Assembly: GCA_023460955.1 (NCBI GenBank)
Contig: JAEWOH010000062.1
Location: 1-64,000 of the forward strand
Direction of reading: 5' to 3'
Origin: Bacillota bacterium
GTDB lineage: Bacteria > Bacillota > Clostridia > Acetivibrionales > DSM-1351
Length of the DNA: 64,000 nucleotides
Shown here in pieces: positions 31,526 through 40,166 of this stretch (positions within the stretch are counted from its first letter, which is position 1; each line of letters begins with the position of its first letter). The notes under the pieces were generated by a model. The model had not been told where the DNA came from, ran no database searches, and was given only the letters and a program-made list of their open reading frames with translations. A program made the translations under genes and the position numbers.

Positions 31526-31686
31526 TCAAAGCACTTCCTTGTTCTTATATTTCGTCTGTTCCTTAGCCGCTTCATCCGTAATATTGAGTCGCACCGGTAT
31601 CCATCGGCATCATATTGAGCTTTATGCTTTTTATATGTAATACGCTTCTGGATCTCGGCTACAAACTGTTCCTTTGAAGGTGTCAT
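31522..31686 (-). CDS. Small basic protein (54 aa)
   Basis: ATG at 31686 with GGAGGT before it, directly after the 50-aa gene stop. First half reads normally (MTPSKEQFVAEIQKRITYKK); the second half is very Arg-rich. Another frame over the second half reads NITDEAAKEQTKYKNKEVL, which looks more protein-like, so a frameshift or overlapping frame is possible. Confidence 0.5.
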   Translation of the reverse strand: MTPSKEQFVAEIQKRITYKKHKAQYDADGYRCDSILRMKRLRNRRNIRTRKCFE

Positions 31687-31839
31687 TTAACTACCTCCAA
31701 TCTTTACAGGTTGCCAATCCACTCTTTCATAAACTATTTTGCTAATCTGTACTACCTGCTTAACCACAGAATATGGAGCATGTCCATTGTGATTAAAGTT
31801 GATGTCAGCCCGGACCATGTCTTTTATAATCTGTTTCAT
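31687..31839 (-). CDS. Small unknown protein (50 aa)
   Basis: ATG at 31839 with AAAGGAG before it. Begins MKQIIKDMVRADINFNHNG. Last base of its stop is adjacent to the next ATG, and it lies 2 bases after the antirepressor gene, so it is in the antirepressor transcript. Confidence 0.65.
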   Translation of the reverse strand: MKQIIKDMVRADINFNHNGHAPYSVVKQVVQISKIVYERVDWQPVKIGGS

Positions 31840-31841
31840 GG

Positions 31842-32660
31842 TTATGCTCCTTTCCCGACTCCGTGCTTAACTGCCATTTCCTTGACTATTGATACAAACC
31901 CCTCAATCAGTTTCTTGTCCTCGGCAATTACGTCAAGGTGGTTTGTTTTATCTCTCCGGGATTTACATACGCCCTGTTCAGCCATTCGCCTTACAAGGTT
32001 TGTTAGCCTTGTTTCAATTGACACTCCGAAACGCTTGTCCAATAGCTTATATGCTTCTGTTCTTACGTCCCGGATGTGTTCGTTGCCTCCAAGCTTCTGC
32101 GCAATCTTGTTAATGATCCGGCTGGTGTCCTCTCTCCAGTTCCTTGTGTCCAAAGTAATAATATCTCTCATACCTTGGAGTTCTTCTTTGACTTCTGTAG
32201 CCTTAACGTCTGCTGACTTTGCTTTTTCGCTAAACTCTGATAACTGCTGTCTCATTACTCTCTGTTCTGTTTCAATGCTGATTAATAATTGCAACTGTGG
32301 AGATAGGTTTTGTAACTGTACTTGATGCTCCTTCGCCCGGAAGTAAGATTCAACCAAGTGATCATATACTTGCCATGCTTTATCAGTATTCAATGACTTT
32401 GCGTGTAATAATGCTCCTTTTTCTGTCCAAAGGTAGAGTTTTGTTGAGAATTTAAGCTGGTCATCAATTTGATGATTAGCTTTAAAACTTCTTAATTCTT
32501 CTCCTTCTAAACAATAATAGTGCTTGCCTTCCTCATATCTCTCTTTATTACGGTTATAATTATTTGAGATGACCGCTGGATCTGTTTCATAATTATCAGC
32601 CAGTTGCTGGGTAGTTAATATCCTTTGATTGTTGTACTCAATTACTTGTAAACTTTTCAT
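31842..32660 (-). CDS. Phage antirepressor, ORF6N + ORF6C domains
   Basis: 272 aa. N-terminal ORF6N domain (about 5-95: VIEYNNQRILTTQQLADNYE and LWTEKGALLHAKSL) and C-terminal ORF6C domain (about 150-265: MRDIITLDTRNW to GVSIETRLTNLVR). Such antirepressors promote induction by interfering with the CI-type repressor. An operator (32680-32695) sits just in front of the gene, so it is probably under repressor/Cro control. Confidence 0.92.
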   Translation of the reverse strand: MKSLQVIEYNNQRILTTQQLADNYETDPAVISNNYNRNKERYEEGKHYYCLEGEELRSFKANHQIDDQLKFSTKLYLWTEKGALLHAKSLNTDKAWQVYDHLVESYFRAKEHQVQLQNLSPQLQLLISIETEQRVMRQQLSEFSEKAKSADVKATEVKEELQGMRDIITLDTRNWREDTSRIINKIAQKLGGNEHIRDVRTEAYKLLDKRFGVSIETRLTNLVRRMAEQGVCKSRRDKTNHLDVIAEDKKLIEGFVSIVKEMAVKHGVGKGA

Positions 32661-32665
32661 ATGTA

Positions 32666-32914
32666 CTATGCTCCTTTTTGTAAACTATTGTTTACTTCTG
32701 GGTAAAAAATTTTGTCCATTGTTATTGATGGATCAATCTTTTTAAAGTAAGAAGTCACGCTTACCATTTCAGGACGTTTCCAATCAATTGACCCAGCCAT
32801 TTTCTTACTTACAGACGCCGGACTAATTCCGATTTCTTTTGCTAATTGTTGTTTTGTCATTCCTATACTTGCCATTAATTTTGCGAGATCAGTAAATAAA
32901 ACATTTTTCAACAT
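32666..32914 (-). CDS. Cro-like XRE DNA-binding protein
   Basis: 82 aa from the ATG at 32914 (GAGGTGA before it). Helix-turn-helix KQQLAKEIGISPASVSKKM. First gene of the lytic transcript, divergent from the repressor, hence Cro-like. Operator O2 lies at its transcription start. Confidence 0.85.
   Translation of the reverse strand: MLKNVLFTDLAKLMASIGMTKQQLAKEIGISPASVSKKMAGSIDWKRPEMVSVTSYFKKIDPSITMDKIFYPEVNNSLQKGA
32680..32695. promoter_or_regulatory. Operator O1 (GTAAAC-N4-GTTTAC)
   Basis: Perfect inverted repeat inside the end of the Cro-like gene, 20 bases before the antirepressor start. Same half-sites as O2. Confidence 0.7.
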
Positions 32915-32930
32915 TATTTCACCTCTTTCC

Positions 32931-32948
32931 TGTAAACCATTGTTTACA
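32931..32948. promoter_or_regulatory. Operator O2 (TGTAAAC-N4-GTTTACA)
   Basis: Perfect inverted repeat just downstream of the -10 box of the lytic promoter, covering the likely +1; binding there blocks lytic transcription. Confidence 0.75.
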
Positions 32949-32953
32949 CTCAT

Positions 32954-32983
32954 ATGATAAAACACCTGCTTTCTATCTGTCAA
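32954..32983 (-). promoter_or_regulatory. Lytic (Cro-like) promoter
   Basis: Minus strand TTGACA, 18 bases, TATCAT. The -35 is perfect. Start point would fall at O2. Confidence 0.75.
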
Positions 32984-33040
32984 TACTTTTTGAAAAAATA
33001 TTTCTCAAAGATATTTACATTTTCAAAAATTAATATATAA

Positions 33041-33069
33041 TTGAACTTGTTGGAAACAATAGTTTATTT
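33041..33069 (+). promoter_or_regulatory. Repressor/integrase promoter with operator O3
   Basis: TTGAAC, 17 bases, TTATTT upstream of the repressor gene. The spacer holds a degenerate operator, GGAAAC-N4-GTTTAT (33052-33067), suggesting autoregulation. Confidence 0.55.
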
Positions 33070-33094
33070 TAATTTCAGAAAGTAGGACATAAAT

Positions 33095-33304
33095 ATGAGT
33101 CAACAGATTTTTGCTGAAAGAATAAAAAAGCTAAGAGAAAGTAAAAGCATGACAACAAGAATGTTAGCGGAAGAACTTGGTATATCTCACATGGCAATCT
33201 CTTATTACGAAAATTGTAAAAGAGAACCAACGCTATCTGTAATGAAAGAATATGCAAAATATTTTAACGTAACTTTAGATTACCTTGCAGGTATGGAGGA
33301 ATAA
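33095..33304 (+). CDS. CI-like XRE repressor
   Basis: 69 aa, almost only a DNA-binding domain: helix-turn-helix TRMLAEELGISHMAISYYE, then the C-terminal helix ending LDYLAGMEE. No LexA-type cleavage domain, so induction would rely on the antirepressor rather than RecA-triggered self-cleavage. It is in one operon with the integrase (4 bases apart) and divergent from the Cro-like gene, with three operators in the intergenic control region. Confidence 0.85.
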   Translation: MSQQIFAERIKKLRESKSMTTRMLAEELGISHMAISYYENCKREPTLSVMKEYAKYFNVTLDYLAGMEE

Positions 33305-33308
33305 GATT

Positions 33309-34526
33309 ATGCCTAGAACGAGAAATCCTAATGGCATGGGTAGTATATATAAAACAAAAAAAGGCCGATACGAATGGAAACAGATGATAGATGGTCAAGT
33401 AAGAGTGTTGTCATCTAATGACCTTAGTGAATTACAGGAAAAAATTAAAAAAGTTGCTAATTTGCCAATTATTAAGGATAAAACAAAGGTTTCTGATTGG
33501 TTTGAAAAATGGCTTGAAAGTGTTAAGTCTCTTAAGAAGCCAGAAACATATAATCAATATAATGCTTTGTATAAAGAACATATAGAACCTGTTATCGGCA
33601 AAAGAAAATTATCTAACATTAAACAATATGATATTCAAAGTGTAATAACTGAAATGGCTAATAAAACTCGTTACAAGAAGGTCAAAAACAAGAAAACTGG
33701 GAAAATTGAAAAAGTTGATACTGGCGAAAAGCTAAGTACTTGGACAATGAAACATACAAGAAAGATTATGAATATAGCTTTTACTAAGGCGTTTGAAGAT
33801 AAACTAATAGCCGAAAACCCTATGTCTAAAATTGAGATCCCTAATAGACAGTCTAAGCCACGCAAGACTCTTAATACATCTGAATTAAAAATTCTCTTTA
33901 GATATTTAAAAAACACAAGATGGTACTGGACTTTTAGATTCATGTTAGTAACCGGCCTACGTCGCGGAGAATTATTAGCATTAAAATGGTCTGACATAGA
34001 TTTTGATAATAGAAGAGTAATAGTTGATGAATCAAATGGTTCTGGAGGAATCGGAGATACAAAATCAGCAAAAATTCACTATGTGCCATTATCTGATCAG
34101 GCAGTATATTATTTGAACGAGCAAAAAAATATGTTGATTTCTGAAACAAACCCTATTCTTCACAATAAAGATTTAAAGAAACTCGATCTTATATTCCCAT
34201 CTGAAAATGGTAGTTTATTAAAACCAGACAGTTTAAATAGTGTTCTTGATAGAGCCAATAAAAAACTTAGCATCCATGTAACCCCTCACATGTTTAGGCA
34301 TACTTTTGTATATATGAGTAAAGGCCTAATGACTTTATCAGAATTACAGGAGGCTCTTGGCCATGATGAAAGTACAACTACACTAGACATATATGGTACT
34401 ATGTTGGCCGACACAGAAAAAGTAGCAAAAAAAATTGATGAAGCATTTAAGAATCTAGATACCGAAATGGAAAAAATTGAAGAAAAGAAACCTGGTATAG
34501 TTGTTCCTTTCCGCAGAGTTAAATAA
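33309..34526 (+). CDS. int: Tyrosine integrase
   Basis: 405 aa from the ATG at 33309 (GGAGG before it); a longer frame to the left overlaps the repressor. N-terminal AP2-like arm domain (about 10-50), SAM-like core-binding domain (60-165), and catalytic domain with R218 (TGLRRGE), H327-x-x-R330 (HMFRH), H352 (LGHDE) and the nucleophile Y362 (LDIYGT). Lies 70 bases from the 3' end of tRNA-Pro, which should be its attachment site. Confidence 0.95.
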   Translation: MPRTRNPNGMGSIYKTKKGRYEWKQMIDGQVRVLSSNDLSELQEKIKKVANLPIIKDKTKVSDWFEKWLESVKSLKKPETYNQYNALYKEHIEPVIGKRKLSNIKQYDIQSVITEMANKTRYKKVKNKKTGKIEKVDTGEKLSTWTMKHTRKIMNIAFTKAFEDKLIAENPMSKIEIPNRQSKPRKTLNTSELKILFRYLKNTRWYWTFRFMLVTGLRRGELLALKWSDIDFDNRRVIVDESNGSGGIGDTKSAKIHYVPLSDQAVYYLNEQKNMLISETNPILHNKDLKKLDLIFPSENGSLLKPDSLNSVLDRANKKLSIHVTPHMFRHTFVYMSKGLMTLSELQEALGHDESTTTLDIYGTMLADTEKVAKKIDEAFKNLDTEMEKIEEKKPGIVVPFRRVK

Positions 34527-34555
34527 TTATCAGTAAACTATCAGTAAAACAAAAA

Positions 34556-34592
34556 ATAAAAGCCACCTTCATATTGCGAAAGTGGCTTTTAT
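34556..34592. terminator. Two-way terminator between integrase and tRNA-Pro
   Basis: ATAAAAGCCAC and GTGGCTTTTAT make a perfect 11-bp stem. Minus-strand reading is followed by TTTTTT, so it ends the tRNA transcript; plus-strand reading ends the integrase transcript. Confidence 0.85.
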
Positions 34593-34595
34593 CAA

Positions 34596-34640
34596 TGGTC
34601 GGAATGACGTGACTTGAACACGCGACCTCTTGCACCCCAA
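34596..34640. other. Probable prophage attachment site (host-side junction)
   Basis: The 3' part of tRNA-Pro next to int is the likely att core. Length of the core cannot be read because the other copy is outside the window to the left. Confidence 0.5.
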
Positions 34641-34673
34641 GCAAGCACTCTAGCCAAACTGAGCTACATCCCG
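34596..34673 (-). tRNA. tRNA-Pro (GGG)
   Basis: Cloverleaf by eye: acceptor CGGGATG/CATTCCG (one G-T), anticodon stem CTTGC/GCAAG with loop TTGGGGT giving anticodon GGG, T-stem GCGTG/CACGT with TTCAAGT loop, discriminator A and encoded CCA. Its 3' end faces the integrase gene. Confidence 0.93.
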
Positions 34674-34787
34674 TTAACGCTCAATAATTATAACATATCA
34701 TTTTTTTTATGTAAAGAGGTATTTACAGAGGTATTTACAATCTATCGATTAAAAAACAATAATGCAACAAAGCAACAGAGGTTAAGT

Positions 34788-34955
34788 TTAAATTTTTTCA
34801 TCAACCTCACCTTCTTTTTTCTTATATGAAAATGTTTTATGAAAACTTGTTTCCTCCTTCTCCTCATTTTTTTGTTTATCATTACTTTTATAATCTTTTT
34901 TATTAGCTTTAATGCTTAATACAGGATGAACTGCCGACACTCTGTCAATTTTCAT
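34788..34955 (-). CDS. Small charged unknown protein (55 aa)
   Basis: ATG at 34955 with AGGGGAG 8 bases before. Begins MKIDRVSAVHPVLSIKANKK and is mostly Lys/Glu. First host gene beyond the tRNA. Unknown function. Confidence 0.65.
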   Translation of the reverse strand: MKIDRVSAVHPVLSIKANKKDYKSNDKQKNEEKEETSFHKTFSYKKKEGEVDEKI

Positions 34956-35011
34956 AAAATCAACTCCCCTATTTAGAAAGTACTGGATATATATAATATC
35001 GGCACAAAAAA

Positions 35012-35044
35012 AATAGCCATTAACTATTTCTCTAAATGGCTATT
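35012..35044 (-). terminator. Terminator after the 60-aa membrane gene
   Basis: AATAGCCATT and AATGGCTATT, perfect 10-bp stem, followed on the minus strand by a T8 run. Confidence 0.85.
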
Positions 35045-35087
35045 AGCTCTAAAATATTCAATTTCTAAGACTTGAACTACTATTGAA

Positions 35088-35270
35088 TTAATACTTTTTT
35101 GCACTGTTTTTGTTTATTACCTTGAAAATTATATATCCAATCAATGCAATAACTGCAACCGGGAATATTAAATTAAGTACAAAGCCTAATATTTTGAGTG
35201 CAATTATGAATAAAAAGATCATTGCAATAATTGTTATAATTTTTTTAAATCTATCATCCATTTTTTTCAA
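35088..35270 (-). CDS. Small two-helix membrane protein
   Basis: 60 aa. A basic start (MKKMDDRFKK) followed by two hydrophobic helices (about 11-32 and 33-50) and a polar tail. Good ribosome site (GGAGG). Unknown function, closed by its own terminator. Confidence 0.75.
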   Translation of the reverse strand: MKKMDDRFKKIITIIAMIFLFIIALKILGFVLNLIFPVAVIALIGYIIFKVINKNSAKKY

Positions 35271-35381
35271 CCTCCAAGTTTATTATAGGTAAATTATACA
35301 CCTGGATGTTAATTTTGTCTACATGTAATTTAAAAATATTTAATTAACATCTTAATTTTATTAATATCTTAATCAATTTCC

Positions 35382-36539
35382 TTAATTTTTATTTACTACA
35401 TCATATATTATACGATTAATTGCCCAAATTGTATTATCAATTTCATCTATTGTGTTAAAATATCCAACACTTAATCTTACCATCCCTGTTTTATTAGTAT
35501 TAAAATGCTTATGAGCAAGGGGGGCACAATGAAAGCCTGATCTGCACTCAATTATATATTTTTTATCAAGAAGAGCACAAATATCAGATGAATCGGTGTC
35601 CTTCACAGTAAAAGACACAATACCGGAATTTTCTTTCACATCACTGGGGCTATAAATTTTTATGTTTTTATTTTGAGCTATTCCATCATAAAGCCGTTTT
35701 ATCAACACATCCTTTTTCCTTTTTATTTCGGATAAACCTGTTTTGGTTATAAATTCTATTCCGGCACCCAGTCCTACAATTCCGGGGGTATTAAGCGTTC
35801 CACTCTCAAATTTATCAGGCAGTATATCCGGTTGATACAAGTATTCCGATTTGCTTCCGGTGCCTCCACTCATCAAAGGCTTTAACCTTACATCCGGAGA
35901 TACATACAAGCCACCTGTACCCTGAGGCCCCATAAGTCCTTTGTGCCCCGGGAAAGCGAGCATACTGACATAAAGTATGCTGGTATCAATATCTATACAC
36001 CCAAGCCCTTGAGAAGCATCCAGAAGGAATAGCAGCTCATTGTTCTCTGCCACTTTACTGATTTCGCGCACAGGCATAACTATTCCGTTGACATTTGATG
36101 ATAGTGTACAGGCAATAAGTTTGGTTTTCTTATTTATATGCCTTTTGATTATGAAAGGATCAATTCTTCCCATATTATCGCCTTCAACTATTGTCAGCTT
36201 GATTCCATTGTATTTCTCCAAGGTTTTCAAGGGTCTGAGAACAGAATTGTGTTCCATACAGGTAGTTATGACATGATCCCCTTCGTTTAAACTACCTATA
36301 ATAGCTATATTTAATGCTTCCGTTGCATTTTTAGTAAAGCAGATATTCATTGAATCCTTGATTTTCAAAAGCGCTGCTAATTTTTCACGTGTGTCGTTTA
36401 CAGCCATAGAACTTTGAATCGACATTGCATGGCTCCCCCTTCCAGGGTTGGCGCAATAGTGTCTTAGGCATTTATTCATCGCTGTATATACTGATTCAGG
36501 TTTTGGAAAAGAAGTTGCCGCGTTATCAAGATAAATCAT
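35382..36539 (-). CDS. Cysteine-desulfurase-family aminotransferase (class V)
   Basis: 385 aa. PLP-dependent class V fold: L-D-N-A-A-T at 4-9, H97 (MEHNS), D174 and Q177 around the cofactor, and the Schiff-base lysine K200 in FPGHKG. A conserved Cys in RSGFHCAPLAH (about 338) lies where sulfur-carrying Cys of group II desulfurases is found. It would take sulfur (or selenium) from cysteine. No iron-sulfur scaffold gene is adjacent, so the acceptor is unknown; it belongs to the CsdA/SufS-like subfamily frequent in clostridia. Confidence 0.88.
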   Translation of the reverse strand: MIYLDNAATSFPKPESVYTAMNKCLRHYCANPGRGSHAMSIQSSMAVNDTREKLAALLKIKDSMNICFTKNATEALNIAIIGSLNEGDHVITTCMEHNSVLRPLKTLEKYNGIKLTIVEGDNMGRIDPFIIKRHINKKTKLIACTLSSNVNGIVMPVREISKVAENNELLFLLDASQGLGCIDIDTSILYVSMLAFPGHKGLMGPQGTGGLYVSPDVRLKPLMSGGTGSKSEYLYQPDILPDKFESGTLNTPGIVGLGAGIEFITKTGLSEIKRKKDVLIKRLYDGIAQNKNIKIYSPSDVKENSGIVSFTVKDTDSSDICALLDKKYIIECRSGFHCAPLAHKHFNTNKTGMVRLSVGYFNTIDEIDNTIWAINRIIYDVVNKN

Positions 36540-36728
36540 TTTAATCCCTCATCTACGCTAATAGCGTTTTTCAAATAAAGTAAATTAAAGCCTTTTATAT
36601 ACTTACTATTATGATATGAATAGGGAATTAACAAGTTTACAAAACAACGCAAAGATATTGTTTATAGGTAATGTAGTTATTGGATTATAGGAAACTGTTT
36701 TTGCTGTGTTCTTAATGATATTTATAAT

Positions 36729-37916
36729 TTAGGGATTAATTAGTGCAATTTCATCCTTTAGCAGTTCTCCCAAAATAGAGATACCCTTAATAATTTTTTC
36801 TTCCTTAAGGCCTGAAAAATTTAACCTCATAGTATTTTGATGACCACCATTGGGATAAAACGCACTTCCCTGAACAAAGGCAACCCCCCTTTTCATTGCT
36901 TTACAAAGAAGTTCCCTTGTATTTATTTTTTCAGGCAGAGTAACCCAGAGGAACATACCTCCTTCGGGCTTTGTATATTCCACTTCTTCCGGAAAGGAAT
37001 CTTTAATTGAATTAATCATTGTATCCCTTCTGCTTTTATATATTTTTATATTACTCTTGATGTGTTCATCTATATCATATTTTTCAAAGTAACTGGCAAT
37101 TTGCATCTGAGCAAAGTAATTCGTATGCAGATCGGTTCCTTGTTTGAAAAGAATGTACTTATTGATAATTTCAGGAGAAGCACATGCCCATCCAATGCGA
37201 TAACCGGGACAAACCGTTTTTGAGAATGTACTGAGGAATACAACTCTGCCTTCAGTATCAAAACTTTTAACAGGCGGCAGCTTGTTGTTATCAAAGCAAA
37301 GCTCACTGTAAGGGCTATCTTCAATAATAACTAAATCATACCTGTTTGCAAGTTCAACAAGTGACTTTCTTCGCTCAAGGCTCATTCTTCTGCCCGTCGG
37401 ATTCTGGTAATCGGGAACGGTATACAGAAATTTACATCTAATTGATTTTTTTAGCTTTATTTCGAGATCTTCAGGTATAAGTCCATCCTCATCCATCTTT
37501 ATCTCTTCAAACTTAGGATAGAACGGTTTGAAGGCATTAATTGCTGATAAGTAAGTTGGACTTTCACAAAGAATTGTATCCCCTTCATCCAAAAAGACCT
37601 TTGCAGTAAGGTCCAGCCCCTGCTGAGAACCGGAAGTAATGAGTATATTATCAATATCTGCTATTATCCCCTTTTTGCTCATTAGTTCAACAATTGTTTC
37701 TCTTAATCCGATATGACCTTCAGAAATTGCATACTGCATTGCTTTTGCAGGATTTTCATTAAAAATATCAATGCAAATATCACGCATTTCTTCTATGGGA
37801 AAGGTTTCTTCAGCAGGCAGACCTCCCCCGAAGGATATAATCTCATTTTTCTCGGATAACTTAAGCAGTTCTCTAACCTCAGATGCTTTTAAAAGCTCTG
37901 TTCTTCTTGCAAACAT
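36729..37916 (-). CDS. PLP-dependent aminotransferase (class I/II, 2-aminoadipate/MocR-related)
   Basis: 395 aa. Fold type I aminotransferase: YQNPTGR with N172, D200 (VIIEDSPY) for the pyridine nitrogen, K233 in STFSKTVCPGYRIGW and the C-terminal Arg in MRLNFS. The closest kind is the LysN/2-aminoadipate or aromatic aminotransferase group. Its sequence closely resembles the catalytic half of the MocR-type regulator encoded next to it. Substrate cannot be told. Confidence 0.88.
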   Translation of the reverse strand: MFARRTELLKASEVRELLKLSEKNEIISFGGGLPAEETFPIEEMRDICIDIFNENPAKAMQYAISEGHIGLRETIVELMSKKGIIADIDNILITSGSQQGLDLTAKVFLDEGDTILCESPTYLSAINAFKPFYPKFEEIKMDEDGLIPEDLEIKLKKSIRCKFLYTVPDYQNPTGRRMSLERRKSLVELANRYDLVIIEDSPYSELCFDNNKLPPVKSFDTEGRVVFLSTFSKTVCPGYRIGWACASPEIINKYILFKQGTDLHTNYFAQMQIASYFEKYDIDEHIKSNIKIYKSRRDTMINSIKDSFPEEVEYTKPEGGMFLWVTLPEKINTRELLCKAMKRGVAFVQGSAFYPNGGHQNTMRLNFSGLKEEKIIKGISILGELLKDEIALINP

Positions 37917-37946
37917 ATTAGTCCCCCATTCCTATTCTTATTAGTT

Positions 37947-39470
37947 TTATAAATACGGATTCAGTACTGTATCTACTGGATACCTTGTCTTTAATGTATT
38001 TTTCGAGCACCTTCCAACCCCTTCCAATAGTCTTGCAATACCTTCCTTTATATCCTTCTCTTTTGGATATGAGAAATTTAACCTTAGGAAATTATTTTCT
38101 ATACTGAACCTGGGATAAAATACATCTCCCGGCATAACAATAACCCCACTGTCGCCTAACAGCTTTGTCAGCTCATTCATTCTGATATTATCAGGAAGTG
38201 ACAGCCATAAAAAGTAACCGCCTTTTGGGATACAGGTCATCATGCATTCAAAGTTGCCTTTTCTAAGCTCCGATATCATTAAATCTCTCTTGGCCTTAAA
38301 TAGTGTACTTATTCTCTCAATATGATTGAATAGATAACCTTCTGATACAAATTCATGAACAAAGTACTGTGATAATGTATTTGTCTGGATATCTGTTACT
38401 TGTTTGAATTTAATAAATCTATTGATTATGTTTTCACTTGCAACTACATAACCAATTCTTAAACTGAAAGAAATGGTTTTTGAAAAAGAGCTGACATAAA
38501 TTACATAATCATTATTATCCAGACTTTTTATGGTAGGAAGTTTCTCTCCCTCATAATTCAACTCTTCATACGGATTATCCTCAAGTATCGGTATGTTATA
38601 ATAATAAGCCAGCTTCAGCAAATCCTTCCTCCTGCCAAGGCTCATTGTCATTCCGGTTGGGTTATGAAATGTTGGCTGTGTATAGATAAATTTTGGGCGA
38701 TATTTTATAAGACAGGCTTCCAGTATATCAAGCCGTATCCCTTCATCATCCATCGGAATGCTGACAATGCATGCATCATAGCTTTCAAAGGCTTGTATTG
38801 CGCCAATATAAGTAGGTTCCTCCACCAATACAACGTCTCCAGGCTCAATCAGCAGTCTGGCCAAAAATTCAATTGCCTGCTGTGAACCTGATGTAACCAT
38901 AATTTGCTTCGAGCTACACCTTATCCCCTTTTTCTGAAGGTAGTTCCTGATTGTATGCCTTAACTCAGAGCAGCCCTCAACAGGAGTAGGCATCAGTATT
39001 TTCTGACTGTACTTATCTAGCAAATTAACTTGTAGTTTTTTAAACAGTTCTAAATCATAACAGTCTTCTGACGCTATTCCCGATGCAAATGAGATAATTT
39101 TATCCTTCTCAAATACCGAAAGAATATTGCTTATGGTTTGTTCTCCGGCTTTAGCTACTCTTTTACTTTCAAGCTGATTCCACCTAAGCGGAGGTATGTA
39201 CATTTTGGTTTCTACCGTGCCTTCTCTTGTCAATGGTGACAGAACAACAGTTCCACTCCCAACCCTTGAATCTACAAGTCCTTCAGCCTTAAGTTCCATA
39301 TAAGCTTTAATAATAGTGCTTCTGTTAACCTTCAAGGTATCACTAAGTACTCTTTCCGGGGGAAGTATGGAGTTTGGCGGAAGCTTTCCTGAATCTATCA
39401 ATGCAGCAATTTGTTTTTTTATTTGAAGATAAAGTGGAGTTGGAGCTTGCCTGTCAATCTTAATATCCAT
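37947..39470 (-). CDS. MocR-type transcription regulator (GntR + aminotransferase domain)
   Basis: 507 aa. N-terminal GntR winged helix (about 1-75: LYLQIKKQIAALIDSGKLPP, with VNRSTIIKAYMELKAEG) joined to an aminotransferase-like domain with FHNPTGM, LEDNPYEEL and FSKTISFSLRIGY with the PLP lysine. These regulators sense PLP or an amino acid and often control a nearby aminotransferase or transporter gene. Neighbouring gene 36729-37916 is an aminotransferase of the same family and follows after 30 bases, so it may be its target. Confidence 0.9.
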   Translation of the reverse strand: MDIKIDRQAPTPLYLQIKKQIAALIDSGKLPPNSILPPERVLSDTLKVNRSTIIKAYMELKAEGLVDSRVGSGTVVLSPLTREGTVETKMYIPPLRWNQLESKRVAKAGEQTISNILSVFEKDKIISFASGIASEDCYDLELFKKLQVNLLDKYSQKILMPTPVEGCSELRHTIRNYLQKKGIRCSSKQIMVTSGSQQAIEFLARLLIEPGDVVLVEEPTYIGAIQAFESYDACIVSIPMDDEGIRLDILEACLIKYRPKFIYTQPTFHNPTGMTMSLGRRKDLLKLAYYYNIPILEDNPYEELNYEGEKLPTIKSLDNNDYVIYVSSFSKTISFSLRIGYVVASENIINRFIKFKQVTDIQTNTLSQYFVHEFVSEGYLFNHIERISTLFKAKRDLMISELRKGNFECMMTCIPKGGYFLWLSLPDNIRMNELTKLLGDSGVIVMPGDVFYPRFSIENNFLRLNFSYPKEKDIKEGIARLLEGVGRCSKNTLKTRYPVDTVLNPYL

Positions 39471-39550
39471 ATTATCTTATCCTCCATTTTCTCAATTGGT
39501 ATCATCCAATTACATTATATATTACAATCACTACTCCAAAAACACCCAAT

Positions 39551-39593
39551 TTAAAAAAAACAGAGCAATCCAATTTACATTTGGATTGCTCTG
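39551..39593 (-). terminator. Strong terminator after the ECF-type gene
   Basis: CAGAGCAATCCAA and TTGGATTGCTCTG, a perfect 13-bp stem (7-nt loop), followed on the minus strand by T8. Confidence 0.92.
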
Positions 39594-39629
39594 TTAGGAC
39601 ACAATATTAATTATTTTATGCACTTACCA

Positions 39630-40166
39630 TTAGTTTTCAGCTTTGTTATCTGTCTTTAATGCTTTGTTAACTCCGTAAATAACAGGAATTGCAACAAGCC
39701 CTCCAATTAATGCAGTCAGAAGCTGAGGCCAGCTGAAAAGCTCCAAAAGTTTTTTTGTAAACTTCGGAAAATCAAAAAGGTTAAGAAATAATCTTATACC
39801 CCAAAAAAGCAGCCCGAATTTTAACACCGCTGCAGCCGCTAAGCCGGCATATTTATTTTTGTTGTAAAGTATGTAAAAAATAAATACAAATACAATATTG
39901 GCGAGTGCTATAATCGGTGCAAAAGGTAGTAATGCAGCCGCTATCGGTGCATTGTTGTTTATCAGTGAAGTAAAAGGTGATAGTATTGCTATTGTTAAGC
40001 CTCCGGAAATGCCGGCAGTCATTGTAGCAATCAACAAGCACATATTAACCAGAGGCCCTACTATAAAGTTATTGTTAGGAAGGCTCCTTCCTGCAATTTG
40101 AATAACAACAACTAATGCAAGTAAAACTGCTGTTCTTGTTATCATTCTTATACTGTTCCTATTCAT
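39630..40166 (-). CDS. ECF-transporter S-component-like membrane protein
   Basis: 178 aa with about five or six hydrophobic helices, starting NSIRMITRTAVLLALVVVIQ. The Ala-x3-Ala-rich first helix and the overall size fit the substrate-binding S component of energy-coupling-factor vitamin transporters. The A/T components are not in this window, as is usual for group II ECF systems. Substrate unknown: no riboswitch is recognisable in the 290-base upstream region. Followed by a strong terminator. Confidence 0.75.
   Translation of the reverse strand: MNRNSIRMITRTAVLLALVVVIQIAGRSLPNNNFIVGPLVNMCLLIATMTAGISGGLTIAILSPFTSLINNNAPIAAALLPFAPIIALANIVFVFIFYILYNKNKYAGLAAAAVLKFGLLFWGIRLFLNLFDFPKFTKKLLELFSWPQLLTALIGGLVAIPVIYGVNKALKTDNKAEN

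Noticed and set aside
31711..32325. 204-codon plus-strand open frame
   Set aside because: Antisense to the well supported antirepressor gene; sequence is Ser/Leu-rich shadow without motif.
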